A stretch of DNA of 64,000 nt from contig NZ_KE383992.1 in NCBI RefSeq assembly GCF_000423225.1, forward strand, positions 250,971 through 314,970, written 5' to 3'. The position numbers were made by a program, and so were the translations under genes. The stretch comes from Kaistia adipata DSM 17808 (lineage in GTDB: Bacteria; Pseudomonadota; Alphaproteobacteria; Rhizobiales; Kaistiaceae). The notes below the pieces were generated by a model, which made no database searches, had not been told where the DNA came from, and saw only the letters and a program-made list of their open reading frames with translations. Numbering within the stretch: position 1 is the first letter of the stretch; the number at the start of each line of letters is the position of its first letter. Below are positions 9,048 to 17,498 of the stretch, in pieces.

Positions 9048-9115
9048 CGCGGTTGCGCCTTATCGATCATCACTGACGCGATATGGCAGCTCCAGCCGTT
9101 CGCAAACTCACAAAC

Positions 9116-9139
9116 CGATCGTCGCAATTTGAACGATCG
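9116..9139. repeat. inverted repeat upstream of the 111-residue hypothetical gene
   Basis: CGATCGT (9116-9122) and ACGATCG (9133-9139) are perfect 7-bp arms with a 10-bp spacer. It could be an operator in the promoter region of the gene at 8712-9047. No T run follows, so a terminator is unlikely. Confidence 0.4.
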
Positions 9140-9177
9140 CGCACTTTTTCCGGCCGCGCGGCGACGGAAGGAAGGCC

Positions 9178-10263
9178 CTAGTGCCGCGATTCCGACATCA
9201 TCTTGGAGTGCTTCTCGATCGACATCAGCGCACCCGCCTGGCTGAGCAGGTCGTCAAGCGACTGGCTGCTGCCGGCCTTGGCCTGGACGATGCCGACGCT
9301 GACCGACAGCTGGCACTGCGCCGGCGAGAGGCGGTTGAAATAATCGAGCCGGGCCTTGAGGCTGTTGCGCAGCGCCTCGGCGGGCGCCAGCGGCGCCGGC
9401 ACCAGCACGCAGAACTCGTCGCCGCCCATCCGTCCGACCACGTCGGAATGGCGGACACTGTCGCGCAGCACGCTGGCACAATCGGCGATCAGGCTGTCGC
9501 CGACGGCATGGCCGAACGTGTCGTTGACCTTCTTCAGTCCGTCGACGTCGATGATGGCGAGCTGGCAGCCGCGCCCCTTGGCGAGGATCTCCTCGGCCGC
9601 GCGACGAAAACCGCGGCGATTGAGCAGGCCGGTCAGCTCGTCGGTCATCGAGAGCTCCTCGATCGCCGCCTTCGCCTTTTCCAGCTCCTCCGCCCGCAGC
9701 CGGATCCGGTCCTCCAGCTCGGTATGGACGCGGATGTTCTCGATCGCCAGCGACACCGCGTCGGCGAGCCGTCGCAAAAGGCGCAGATCGTCATCCGTGG
9801 GCGCGCCGGGCGCGGCCCAGTAGACGGTAATGGCGCCGATCGGCTCCTGCGCCCGGACCGGCGCGACGGCGAGGCTGCGAACGAAGGTGTGCTCGTAGAA
9901 GGCCGGGTCGATCCGGCTGTCGTCGCGAATGTCGGGAACGAGCAGCGCCTGGCGATTCAGCATGGCCCAGCCGGCGATGCAGTCCTCGAGCGGCACGCGC
10001 GCGCCCTTGAACAGCGGCGCGATCGCCTCCTCGTCGGCATAGCGGCTGAAATCGCCCTCGCGCAGGATGACAGCGGCGCCGTCGCTGCCGGTGATCTGCC
10101 GGGCGGTCGCGCGCGAGACGCGCTGGACCTGCGACATCTCGCGGGCAAAGGCCAGCATCTGCACGGCGGCCAGCAGGATCTCCATGCCGCGAGAATAGCG
10201 CACCGGGTCCTGCGCCACCGTTTCGGCGGCTTCACCCGTCAGTTCCGTCCTTCGCCCGTGCAT
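9178..10263 (-). CDS. diguanylate cyclase with N-terminal GAF domain
   Basis: Cytosolic c-di-GMP synthase of 361 residues. A GAF sensor domain covers about 30-178, a short coiled coil (RIRLRAEELEKAKAAIEEL) connects to a GGDEF domain from about 205. The catalytic motif is intact, GGDEF at 280-284, and the inhibitory I-site RHSD (271-274) sits five residues before it, so the enzyme should be active and product-inhibited. ATG 10263 is chosen; the open frame continues to 10500 but the extra sequence is Arg-rich and not family-like. No transmembrane segment is present. The ligand of the GAF domain is unknown. Confidence 0.9.
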   Translation of the reverse strand: MHGRRTELTGEAAETVAQDPVRYSRGMEILLAAVQMLAFAREMSQVQRVSRATARQITGSDGAAVILREGDFSRYADEEAIAPLFKGARVPLEDCIAGWAMLNRQALLVPDIRDDSRIDPAFYEHTFVRSLAVAPVRAQEPIGAITVYWAAPGAPTDDDLRLLRRLADAVSLAIENIRVHTELEDRIRLRAEELEKAKAAIEELSMTDELTGLLNRRGFRRAAEEILAKGRGCQLAIIDVDGLKKVNDTFGHAVGDSLIADCASVLRDSVRHSDVVGRMGGDEFCVLVPAPLAPAEALRNSLKARLDYFNRLSPAQCQLSVSVGIVQAKAGSSQSLDDLLSQAGALMSIEKHSKMMSESRH

Positions 10264-10367
10264 GTCCACTTTCAGCCGCCTGCCGCGATGATCTCCTCCT
10301 AGCAGATGCCGTACGGTCCGCACAGTCAAACTGTCGCGGGGTCGACGCGGGAAACGGTTTCGGGCGC

Positions 10368-10396
10368 GAAAGAGCGCCGAAGATGGCCTTCGGCGC
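10368..10396 (-). terminator. probable terminator of the SH3-domain gene
   Basis: On the minus strand a 9-bp perfect stem, GCGCCGAAG and CTTCGGCGC (10374-10382 and 10388-10396) with a 5-base loop, is followed by TCTTTC. It starts about 20 bases after the stop codon of the SH3 gene. The T run is short, so efficiency is uncertain. Confidence 0.6.
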
Positions 10397-10417
10397 CCCA
10401 AAATCACGTCATGACCG

Positions 10418-11788
10418 TCAAAGCGCGGCGAGAAAGCGCTTGTAGACGAAGCCGCGCTTGTCGCCGGCGACGACCTCGCACCAGCCCTTGCACTGGACAA
10501 CCTGGACCTCGGCGCCCGGCTTCAGATAACCGACCGTCGGCGCGCCATTGTCCGGGTTGCCGCGCAGCCGGACACCGCTGGTGATGCGCGCCGCGCCAGC
10601 CTGCAGGTCGGCGACCGAGGCGGCCGGACGCGCCGGCTCGGCGGCGACGGCGGCCTCGACCGGCTTGACCTCGACCGGCTTGGCTTGCGCCAGCTTCGGC
10701 GCCGGCTCGGCCGGAGCGACGGCCGCGGGGGCCGGCGTGTTGTCGGCGGTGCTGGCGGCGACAGGCGCGGCGGCGTCGGCCTCGGCCGTTACGGGCGCGG
10801 CCGCCGGCGCGGTTTCGGCAACCGGCGCGGGCATCGCATAGGCGGCACGGACGCTCGGATCGACCGGGGCGGTGCCACCGGCCGAGCCGGCATGCGGCGA
10901 CAGCGTCGCCGGCAACATCAGGTCCGTGCCGCGCAGTTGCGGCGCCTCGACCAGCGCGTCGTCCTTGGCGGCGCGCTCATAGGACTGCTTGGTGGCGACA
11001 GCCTGCGGCGGCGCCTCGGCCGGAAGGACGCTGGCGGTGGTCAGGCCGGCATCGACGTCGGCCGAGGCGGACGGGCCGGAATGGGCCGTCAGCGACTGCA
11101 CCGTGATCAGCGCCCCGCCGGCGACCAGGAGCGTGACGGCGGCGAGGGCGACGAGCGGCCGGTTGAAGGCGATACGGCGCTCCGACCGCGGCTCCTCGAG
11201 CAGGAGGTCCGCGCCGGTCGGCTCGCCCTCGGCGACCTTGAGTTCATCGACGGCGGCCGAAAGCCTCTCGGCCAGCTCGCCCGCCAGGCTCTCCTCCAGC
11301 GCCTTGTCGGCGACCGGCACCGCGACGGGCTGGGGTGCCGGCGCGGCGGCGCGACCGCGCGCCAGGAGCAGCTCGACGGCGAGGCGGTCCGAATGCGGCA
11401 CGTCGGCCTTGCTCTCCGGCGCCGCGGAACCCGGCTCGTCCTGGCCGAGCGGCAGGCGCAGCTGGCCGGGCCGCGCCGGCGGAATCGCCGGGGCCTCGTC
11501 GCCCCAGAAGGGCGCCAGCTGGTTCAGATCGTTCATCAGGGCCGCCTCGAGCTCGGCGGCGAGATCGTCCAGGCGGGCCAGCGACGGCTCCTCGGGCTGC
11601 GCGGCCGGCGTCGCCGGCCGATGCGGCGGAATGCCGATGCTCGGGAAGCGATAGAGGTTTTCGCGGATGGTTTCGTGCGATGCCGGGCTGGCCCCGGTCT
11701 CGGCCGCGTCGCCGTACTGGCTCGCCTCAGCGGAACGGCGCAGGCGCAGCGCGGCGCCGGATTTCACGGAACTGGTCATGGTACTCAT
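10418..11788 (-). CDS. membrane-anchored SH3-domain protein
   Basis: A 456-residue bitopic protein. A 210-residue cytosolic N-terminal region, rich in Ala, Pro and Glu, is followed by one transmembrane segment (about 211-231, PLVALAAVTLLVAGGALITV), a long low-complexity Ala/Pro/Val linker, and a C-terminal bacterial SH3 domain (about 395-456) with SGVRLRGNPDNGAPTVGYLK and CKGWCEVV. This layout suggests a linker spanning the periplasm to present SH3 to peptidoglycan, as in other rhizobial SH3 proteins. ATG 11788 is chosen; a second in-frame ATG is at 11779. It is flanked by gene-free DNA on the 5' side. Confidence 0.8.
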   Translation of the reverse strand: MSTMTSSVKSGAALRLRRSAEASQYGDAAETGASPASHETIRENLYRFPSIGIPPHRPATPAAQPEEPSLARLDDLAAELEAALMNDLNQLAPFWGDEAPAIPPARPGQLRLPLGQDEPGSAAPESKADVPHSDRLAVELLLARGRAAAPAPQPVAVPVADKALEESLAGELAERLSAAVDELKVAEGEPTGADLLLEEPRSERRIAFNRPLVALAAVTLLVAGGALITVQSLTAHSGPSASADVDAGLTTASVLPAEAPPQAVATKQSYERAAKDDALVEAPQLRGTDLMLPATLSPHAGSAGGTAPVDPSVRAAYAMPAPVAETAPAAAPVTAEADAAAPVAASTADNTPAPAAVAPAEPAPKLAQAKPVEVKPVEAAVAAEPARPAASVADLQAGAARITSGVRLRGNPDNGAPTVGYLKPGAEVQVVQCKGWCEVVAGDKRGFVYKRFLAAL

Positions 11789-12121
11789 CTCGACTTTGTT
11801 TCGACACGTAACCCCCGCTGCCGCCAAAACAACTCAGAAAATTGGTTGGTTAACGTTCTCCTTGCACGCCCCGGTTTGCACCGGGCCGGGAACAAGAGGC
11901 CCTTCGCCCTACTCGACCGCGATCGGCATGACGAAAATGCAACATGGAAGAAGAATGCGGCGACTCTTTGCCGACTGCTTCAGGCAGGGACGAACGACAT
12001 CCCGCCGGTGCGACGACTGGTGTTCTGCTTGGCACACCGGATCGCCTCCCGGGAGGCTCCGGCGCCTTGCCGGCTCGCGCTTTCCTCACGCGAGCCGGGC
12101 GCCAGTACGCCCAGAAACGCG
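11789..12121. other. intergenic region without a recognised gene
   Basis: About 330 bases between the SH3 gene and the iron transporter permease gene. The first 60 bases, upstream of the SH3 gene, are less GC-rich and probably hold its promoter. The rest shows no RNA gene or clear hairpin with a T run. Short open frames here have no family features. Confidence 0.5.
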
Positions 12122-13705
12122 CTAGGCGCTCGGGCGCTCCGCGACCGGCCGAAGCGTCCGCAGCGTGAAGACATAGACCGGCAGGCCCGAGATCAGCACC
12201 AGCAGCGCGGCGAAGGGCGCGGCGGCGGCATAGGCGCTGTCATTGGTGTGCGACCAGACCTCGGTGGCGAGCGTCACCACGCCGGTCGGCGCCAGGATCA
12301 GCGTTGCGGTCAGCTCGCGCATCAGCTCCAGCGCCACCAGCGCCAGCGCCGCGCCGAGGCCGGGCGCGAGCGAGGGCAGCGTCACCGTGACGAAGGCGCG
12401 GAACGGGTTGCGGCCGAGCGTGCGCGCCACCTCCTCGATCTCGCGCGGCACCAGTTCGGCCGAGGCGCGGATCGCCGACTGGGCCAGCGGCAGGAACAGA
12501 ATCGCATAGGCCGCGAACAGCACGCTCCGCGTCTGGTAGACCGCGGGCAGCAGCCGGATCGACAGATAGACCAGCGCCAGCGCCACGACGAGGCCGGGCA
12601 GGCCGTGCACGATATAGGGCAGCCGGTCGGCGAAGCGGGCGAACCAGCCGCGGCTGCGCAGCACCAGCAGCACCAAAGGCAGCGCGATCACGGTGGTGAC
12701 CAGCGTGCCCGGCAGCGCCAGCGACAGCGAGCCATAGAGCGCCGGCCCGATCGTCTCGAGGCCGCGCCCGGCCGAGACGCCCTTGGCTAGCCAGTAGAGC
12801 AGCCGTCCGAACGGCACGCCGAGCGCCAGGACGGCGAGGACGACGAAGCCGAGCGTGACGAAGGGCGCCGTCCGGCCCAGCCGCGCCGGAGCGACCCGGC
12901 GGGCCGTGTTGCGGCCGACCCTGGAGAAGCGGACGCCGCGCCGGAGCCACATCTCGCCGAACGCGACGGGCAGGCAGAGCAACATCAGGAGCGCCGACAG
13001 CACGGCGGCCGAGGCGTTGTCGAACTGCAGCTCATACTGCTGGAAAATCGCCGTGGTGAAGGTCTGCACGCGCAACAGCGACAGCGCGCCGAATTCCGAC
13101 AGCATGTGCGCCGCGACCAGCAGCGCGCCGCCGCCGAGCGCCGGCAGCGTGCGCGGCAGGGTCACGTGCCAGAAGGTCGGCCAAGGCCCCTTGCCGAGCG
13201 AGCGCGAGACCTCCTCCATGCCGGGATCCATGCTGCGCAGCGCCGCCGCCACCGGCAGGAAGATCAGCGGGAAGCTCTCCATGGTCAGGATCAGGATGGC
13301 GCCGGGCATGCCCTGGAAGCCGGGCCCAAGCGACTTCCAGGCGAAGCTGGCGACGAAGGCGGGCATGGCGAGCGGCAGGCAGCAGAGCACGCGCCAGAAC
13401 CGCCGCCCCGGCAGGTCGGAGCGCTCCGTGCACCAGGCGACGGCGAAGCCGATCAGCCCGGCGGCAAGGGTGACCGACAGGCAGAGCGTGACGGTGTTGG
13501 ATAGCAGCGTCAGCATGCGGCGGCGGCCGAGCTCGGCCAGGATGCCTTCCCAGCCCGCCCCCCAGGACCGCAGCAGCACATAGACGATCGGCAGCGCGAT
13601 CAGCGCCGTCGGGATCAGGGCGAGCGCCACCAGCAGCCGCGAGACGGGCTGGCCGCCCGCGCCGCGCGCCGACGCGGCCCCCCGATCGCCGGACGCTTCG
13701 CTCAA
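12122..13705 (-). CDS. iron(III) ABC transporter permease, FbpB-like
   Basis: A 527-residue inner-membrane protein with about twelve helices, built from two fused permease domains. Each has an EAA-type loop for the ATPase: MEEVSRSLGKGPWPTFWHV in the first half and IEEVARTLGRNPFRAFVTV in the second. This is the usual design of FbpB/SfuB-type permeases for ferric iron. ATG 13705 overlaps the stop of the substrate-binding protein gene by four bases (ATGA), so the two are coupled. No ATP-binding subunit follows; it must be elsewhere or shared with another transporter. Confidence 0.9.
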   Translation of the reverse strand: MSEASGDRGAASARGAGGQPVSRLLVALALIPTALIALPIVYVLLRSWGAGWEGILAELGRRRMLTLLSNTVTLCLSVTLAAGLIGFAVAWCTERSDLPGRRFWRVLCCLPLAMPAFVASFAWKSLGPGFQGMPGAILILTMESFPLIFLPVAAALRSMDPGMEEVSRSLGKGPWPTFWHVTLPRTLPALGGGALLVAAHMLSEFGALSLLRVQTFTTAIFQQYELQFDNASAAVLSALLMLLCLPVAFGEMWLRRGVRFSRVGRNTARRVAPARLGRTAPFVTLGFVVLAVLALGVPFGRLLYWLAKGVSAGRGLETIGPALYGSLSLALPGTLVTTVIALPLVLLVLRSRGWFARFADRLPYIVHGLPGLVVALALVYLSIRLLPAVYQTRSVLFAAYAILFLPLAQSAIRASAELVPREIEEVARTLGRNPFRAFVTVTLPSLAPGLGAALALVALELMRELTATLILAPTGVVTLATEVWSHTNDSAYAAAAPFAALLVLISGLPVYVFTLRTLRPVAERPSA

Positions 13706-14727
13706 GCGAGGTCCGCCTCGCGCAGAAGCGCCAGCGCCTCGGCGGCGTCGCCGAGATCGGCCGGCGTCACCGGCGCCGGATCGAGCTCGTCGAACGGCTT
13801 CATCGGGAAGGGCGAGACGACGCCCGGCCGCAGCGGATATTCGGCGATGGCGCCGACGATCGCCGCCTGCCCCTCGGCGCTCACCATGAAGGCGACGAAG
13901 CGCTGCGCGGCCGCCGCGTTCTTCGACGTCTTCAACACGCCGGCGCCGGAGACGGTGATCAGCGTGCCGGGATCCCGGTTGCCGATGTGGTGAAGCGCGG
14001 AATTCATAGTGTCGGCGCCGAGTTCCTTCTCGAGCGCGTACCAGTAGTAATTGTTGCTGAGCGCCAGCGCGACGTCGCCGCCCTCGACCGCCTCGACCGC
14101 GGCGGAATCGCTGTTGTAGATCTCGCCGTTCTCGCGCAGGCCCTTGAGCCAGGCGAGCGCCGCGTCGCGCCCCTTCATCAGCGCGACGGCGACGACCTGC
14201 TGCTGGAAGGCGCCGCTGTTCGGCGCGAAGGCGACCTTGCCGGCCCAGTCCGGACCGGCGAAATCGAGCACGCTCTTCGGCAGCGTCGCCGGATCGACCA
14301 TTTCCTTGTTGTAGACGACGACGCGGCAGCGCGCCCCGGCGCCGATCCAGGTGCCGGTCTTTGCCGCATAGGTCGCCGGAATCTGCTTCAGCGTCTCGGC
14401 GTCGAGCGGGGCGAGCAGGCCCTTCGCGTCGATCGCGGCGAGCGACGGGCTCTCCTCCGACCAGAAGACGTCGGCCGGCGAGCTGGCGCCCTCCTCGATC
14501 AGCTGGCTGGCGAGCTGGGCACTGTTGCCGTTGCGGGTGACGACGGCGATGCCGGTCGCGGCGGTGAAGGCAGCGACGAGCGCCTCGACGGGCGGGCGGT
14601 GCTGGCCATTGTAAAGCGCCAGCGTCTGCGCCTCGGCCAGAGCAGGCCGCGCCGCGCCGCCGATCAGCGACACGCCGGCCAGGCCGAGGCCGGCCTGCAT
14701 CAGCTGACGCCTCGAGACGTCATACAT
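13702..14727 (-). CDS. iron(III) ABC transporter substrate-binding protein
   Basis: Periplasmic binding protein of 341 residues of the FbpA/FutA family. The N terminus has a Tat-like signal (SRRQLMQAG followed by a hydrophobic stretch, cleavage near ALAEA). The iron-coordinating tyrosine region NNYYWY is present at about residues 223-230, and the VFWSEESPSLAAI segment is typical of the family. It is the first gene of a two-gene operon with the permease and is preceded, four bases before the start codon, by an AT-rich dyad that may control it. Confidence 0.9.
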   Translation of the reverse strand: MYDVSRRQLMQAGLGLAGVSLIGGAARPALAEAQTLALYNGQHRPPVEALVAAFTAATGIAVVTRNGNSAQLASQLIEEGASSPADVFWSEESPSLAAIDAKGLLAPLDAETLKQIPATYAAKTGTWIGAGARCRVVVYNKEMVDPATLPKSVLDFAGPDWAGKVAFAPNSGAFQQQVVAVALMKGRDAALAWLKGLRENGEIYNSDSAAVEAVEGGDVALALSNNYYWYALEKELGADTMNSALHHIGNRDPGTLITVSGAGVLKTSKNAAAAQRFVAFMVSAEGQAAIVGAIAEYPLRPGVVSPFPMKPFDELDPAPVTPADLGDAAEALALLREADLA

Positions 14728-14730
14728 TGG

Positions 14731-14747
14731 AATAACTCTATGTTATT
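14731..14747. promoter_or_regulatory. candidate operator of the iron transporter operon
   Basis: AATAAC (14731-14736) and GTTATT (14742-14747) form perfect 6-bp arms with a TCTAT spacer. The dyad lies just upstream of the substrate-binding protein ATG, within otherwise GC-rich DNA. Because the operon transports iron, a Fur-family or other iron-responsive regulator is plausible, but the site is not a standard Fur box, so the regulator is an inference. Confidence 0.45.
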
Positions 14748-14895
14748 GCAGTCGATTGTTCCCGTACCAATACCCGCGAGCGCGCCCTGTCAACAGCGCG
14801 CGGCGCAACAAGCCTGCCGAAGCGGAAGCGATGGTCACGGGGCGAGGGAGGATCCGGGCCGGCCGGGCGTGACGCGCCGGGCGGGCAAGCGGAGC

Positions 14896-14936
14896 GGAGA
14901 AGGGGGACCGGGGGTCATCGGTTTCGCCCCTTCTCC
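14896..14936. repeat. inverted repeat in the 14.7-15.1 kb gene-free stretch
   Basis: GGAGAAGGGG (14896-14905) and CCCCTTCTCC (14927-14936) are perfect arms separated by 21 bases. No T run follows on either strand, and no gene ends nearby. The rest of the 14728-15146 interval shows no coding sequence. Confidence 0.4.
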
Positions 14937-15100
14937 GTCCGATAGGAGCTGATTACGCAATACCGGAAGATCAGCTTGGCATAGCTGTCGCAAGCTTCCT
15001 GCCAAGCGCGACGCGGGCGCATGCCACCAGATGTGGTTACAATTTTAGTCAAATCCGCCAGATCTGGGATTGGTTAACGGCGGATTCACCATCGCCGCAT

Positions 15101-15132
15101 TGCAATCTGCAACGCGATTCGCAGATTGCAAC
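15101..15132. repeat. perfect 11-bp inverted repeat beside the amidotransferase gene
   Basis: TTGCAATCTGC (15101-15111) and GCAGATTGCAA (15122-15132) are identical inverted arms with a 10-base spacer. It lies 15 bases past the stop of the gene at 15147. It could form a hairpin at the 3' end of that transcript, although there is no T run, or bind a dimeric regulator. Confidence 0.55.
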
Positions 15133-15146
15133 GATTGGCCCGCGGC

Positions 15147-15881
15147 TCAGGCCAGATCGGCGGCGCCCTGGCGCGGCAGGCGCAGCCAGAGGTCGAGGAA
15201 GCCGTCCAGGAACTGCGAGGTCTGCGCGTCGTAGACGGCGCGCCCCTCCATGTGCTGGGCGCGCGACTGGGCCCCCGGCAGCGTGAAGCGGTCGGCGCCG
15301 GTCGTGGTCCAGCGATGCATCATCGCGAGCGTCAGCTCGACATGGAACTGCAGGCCGAAGGCGGCGGGCCCATACTGGAACGCCTGGTTGCGATAGAGCT
15401 GCCCCTCGGCCAGCAGCCGGGCGCCGGCGGGCAGGTCGAAGCCCTCGCCATGCCACTGATAGACCGTCTCGGGCCAGTCGCAGAGCGCCTCGCCATGCTC
15501 GGTGGCGCGCAGGGGATAATAGCCGATCTCGACCAGGCCGTCGTCGCGCGGACCCACCTGGGCGCCGAGCTGGCGCGCCATTAGCTGCGCGCCGAGGCAG
15601 ATGCCGAGCAGCGGCGCCTGCTCGGCCAGCGGCACCGCCATCCAGTCGATCTCGCGGCGGAGATAGTCCTCGTCGTCGTTCGAGCTCATCGGGCCGCCGA
15701 AGACGATGGCGCCGGCATGGCCGGCCAGCGTCTCCGGCAAGGGATCGCCGAATCGCGGCCGGCGAATGTCGAGCGCATGCCCGCGCTCGCGCAGCCGGAG
15801 ACCGACCCGACCGGGCGTGGAATGCTCCTGGTGCAGCACGATCAGGACGGGCAGCTTTTCAGACGGCGACACGATCCGCAT
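15147..15881 (-). CDS. class I glutamine amidotransferase (GMP synthase-like)
   Basis: A 244-residue cytosolic protein with the triad-type GATase fold. The nucleophile is in GICLGAQ (Cys95), and the His and Glu pair is in LQFHVEL (His180, Glu182). The FGGPMSSNDDE segment is typical of stand-alone GMP synthase-like amidotransferases. These hydrolyse glutamine or act on gamma-glutamyl compounds; the actual substrate is not known. There is no synthetase partner beside it. The next gene upstream is about 30 bases away on the same strand and may share its transcript. Confidence 0.85.
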   Translation of the reverse strand: MRIVSPSEKLPVLIVLHQEHSTPGRVGLRLRERGHALDIRRPRFGDPLPETLAGHAGAIVFGGPMSSNDDEDYLRREIDWMAVPLAEQAPLLGICLGAQLMARQLGAQVGPRDDGLVEIGYYPLRATEHGEALCDWPETVYQWHGEGFDLPAGARLLAEGQLYRNQAFQYGPAAFGLQFHVELTLAMMHRWTTTGADRFTLPGAQSRAQHMEGRAVYDAQTSQFLDGFLDLWLRLPRQGAADLA

Positions 15882-15911
15882 TCCTCGATTCCGATGGCGT
15901 CCGGCGGGCGA

Positions 15912-16391
15912 TCAGCCCTCCGACGCCGCCGCGCTCGCCTGGCCGCCGGACTGGACGATCTTCTTCAGCCGCAGCCGGGCGCGGCCGGAGACGCCGAGCA
16001 GGTCGGCCACCCGCCAGATGACATTGTCCTCGAACTCGGTCAGGCGGCCATCGGCATAGACGAGGTCCCACATCATGGCGATGATCTGCTCGCGGTCGAT
16101 CTCGTCGAGCCGGGTCTTCAGCACGCTGGTGAAGCGATAGAAGTCGACCGCCTCCTCGTCCGCCTTGGCGGCGGCGCGGATCAGGTCGTCGGCCGCGTCG
16201 GAATCGAGCCCGTAGCGGCCCTTCAGGAGCCCGTGCAGGCGCTGGCGCTCGCTTTCCGCCACTTCGCCGTCGACGGCGATGACGTGATAGAGCAGCGCCG
16301 CGGCGGCGAGGCGATGATCGTCCTCGCTGAAGCCACGATCGGCGTCGCCGCCCGTCAGCTCGGCGAGAAAATTGCGAAAAGCAGTCAGCAT
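15912..16391 (-). CDS. TerB-like protein
   Basis: A 159-residue all-helical cytosolic protein of the TerB (tellurite resistance B-like) superfamily. The two acidic, metal-binding-like helix turns are visible: AVDGEVAESERQRL in the first half and YADGRLTEFEDNVIWRVADL in the second. Function is unknown; TerB domains are often found near membrane stress or metal response genes. ATG 16391 begins MLTAFRNFLAELTGG. It precedes the amidotransferase gene on the same strand. The open frame upstream of the start is not conserved-looking. Confidence 0.8.
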   Translation of the reverse strand: MLTAFRNFLAELTGGDADRGFSEDDHRLAAAALLYHVIAVDGEVAESERQRLHGLLKGRYGLDSDAADDLIRAAAKADEEAVDFYRFTSVLKTRLDEIDREQIIAMMWDLVYADGRLTEFEDNVIWRVADLLGVSGRARLRLKKIVQSGGQASAAASEG

Positions 16392-16892
16392 CCAGTTCCT
16401 CCGGTCGCCTGTCCGACGACAGATACGGCCGTCATGTGGCATTCGATGCCCCAAGCTGCACGAGAATGCGGCAAGGGTACGAAAGCGTCGCGCGACAAGC
16501 CGACGCCGACGCCAGCGCGGAGTTGCATCCTGCCCCGGAAAAGCCCGATTCGGCCAAAGAAGAAAGTTTCGGCGACGCGCCGGATCCACAATGGATCGCG
16601 CACAAAAATAAACCGCCAGCTGATGAGGCCGGCGGCTGAAACAAAACTAAAGAAGAACAACTCTTTGCCCGAACCAAAAAAAACTCGGGCTCACCATTTC
16701 TAACTACAACTGGGGATCAAAGAACCTTCCAGTACATTCCAAACCGGGCCTCCGATGACAGCCCAATCTCCGTCGGATCAGCATCGAGATGAATCATCCG
16801 CCGCCGACACACGCAGAATATGTGGTTCCCCGGCGGGACGCAAGCGCGTTTTGCCCTCGCGGCGCCACATTCGCAAAATGCGTTGCCAAATG
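16392..16892. other. gene-free region, partly AT-rich
   Basis: About 500 bases between the TerB-like gene and the infA terminator. The part from 16590 to 16760 is clearly less GC-rich than its surroundings. It has a small inverted repeat, GCCCGA (16667-16672) and TCGGGC (16685-16690), around an A-rich loop. It probably holds the promoter of the TerB-like gene. No convincing coding sequence or known RNA gene was seen. Confidence 0.4.
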
Positions 16893-16925
16893 AAAAAGGC
16901 CGGCGCGATTGCTCGCGCCGGCCTT
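16893..16925 (-). terminator. rho-independent terminator of infA
   Basis: On the minus strand the perfect 13-bp stem AAGGCCGGCGCGA and TCGCGCCGGCCTT (16913-16925 and 16896-16908) has a 4-base loop and is followed by further T residues. It ends the rhlE-cspA-infA transcription unit about 25 bases after the infA stop. Confidence 0.93.
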
Positions 16926-16949
16926 CATCTCATCACCTGGCGTCGGATG

Positions 16950-17228
16950 TCAGCGTCGACGGGCGCCACCGCGGAAAGGCGGCCTTGGTGCCTGCGGAGC
17001 AAGCGGTTCGCCCTTGTGCCGGAAAACCAGCCGCGCACGATCGAGATCGTATGGCGTCATCTCGACGGTTACGCGGTCACCCGCCAGCGTCTTGATCCGG
17101 TTTTTCTTCATCCGACCCGCGGTATAGGCGACGACGACATGCCCGTTCTCGAGTTCCACGCGGAACTTGGCGTCGGGCAGAACCTCGACAACCGTACCCT
17201 CGAATTCGAGCGCTTCTTCCTTCGCCAT
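16950..17228 (-). CDS. infA: translation initiation factor IF-1, extended form
   Basis: A 92-residue protein with the IF-1 S1/OB fold: [18 protein letters not shown], then [24 protein letters not shown] and [14 protein letters not shown]. The usual IF-1 is about 72 residues; here a C-terminal tail of about 20 residues rich in Pro and Arg (ending FRGGARRR) is added. Such longer IF-1 paralogues are common in Hyphomicrobiales. It lies 10 bases after cspA and downstream of an RNA helicase gene, so it is probably the cold-responsive paralogue; the main infA may be elsewhere. A strong terminator follows. Confidence 0.9.
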   Translation of the reverse strand: MAKEEALEFEGTVVEVLPDAKFRVELENGHVVVAYTAGRMKKNRIKTLAGDRVTVEMTPYDLDRARLVFRHKGEPLAPQAPRPPFRGGARRR

Positions 17229-17238
17229 GTGTCTTTCC

Positions 17239-17445
17239 TTACGAGACCTTCAGGTCCGTCGCGGACGTCTTGCCGCGACGATCGGTCTCGAGCTCGTACG
17301 AGATCTTGGCGCCGTCGCGCAGCGTCGACAGACCAGCGCGCTCAACGGCGCTGATGTGCACGAACACGTCCTGACCACCCTGGTCCGGCTGGATAAAGCC
17401 GTAACCCTTGGTCGCATTGAACCACTTCACTGTACCCGTCGCCAT
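17239..17445 (-). CDS. cold-shock protein CspA family
   Basis: A 68-residue cold-shock domain protein that binds single-stranded RNA and DNA as an RNA chaperone. The RNP1-like KGYGFIQPD and RNP2-like DVFVHISA motifs are intact. ATG 17445 begins [10 protein letters not shown], the usual family start; the upstream open frame reads into the helicase region. It lies 53 bases after the rhlE stop and 10 bases before infA. Co-transcription with rhlE is inferred from spacing. Confidence 0.96.
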   Translation of the reverse strand: MATGTVKWFNATKGYGFIQPDQGGQDVFVHISAVERAGLSTLRDGAKISYELETDRRGKTSATDLKVS

Positions 17446-17498
17446 GGAAATCTCCTTCAGTCTGGCGGTAGAGAACTTTGCTAACGACCGTCCCGTCG

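Noticed and set aside
10685-12790. Plus-strand open frame of 701 codons
   Set aside because: It is antisense to the SH3 protein and iron permease genes, is Arg/Gly-rich with no fold or motif, and runs across the intergenic region. It is a shadow of GC-rich genes.
14896-14936. Hairpin as a terminator
   Set aside because: The loop is 21 bases, no T run follows on either strand, and no gene ends beside it. Listed only as an inverted repeat.
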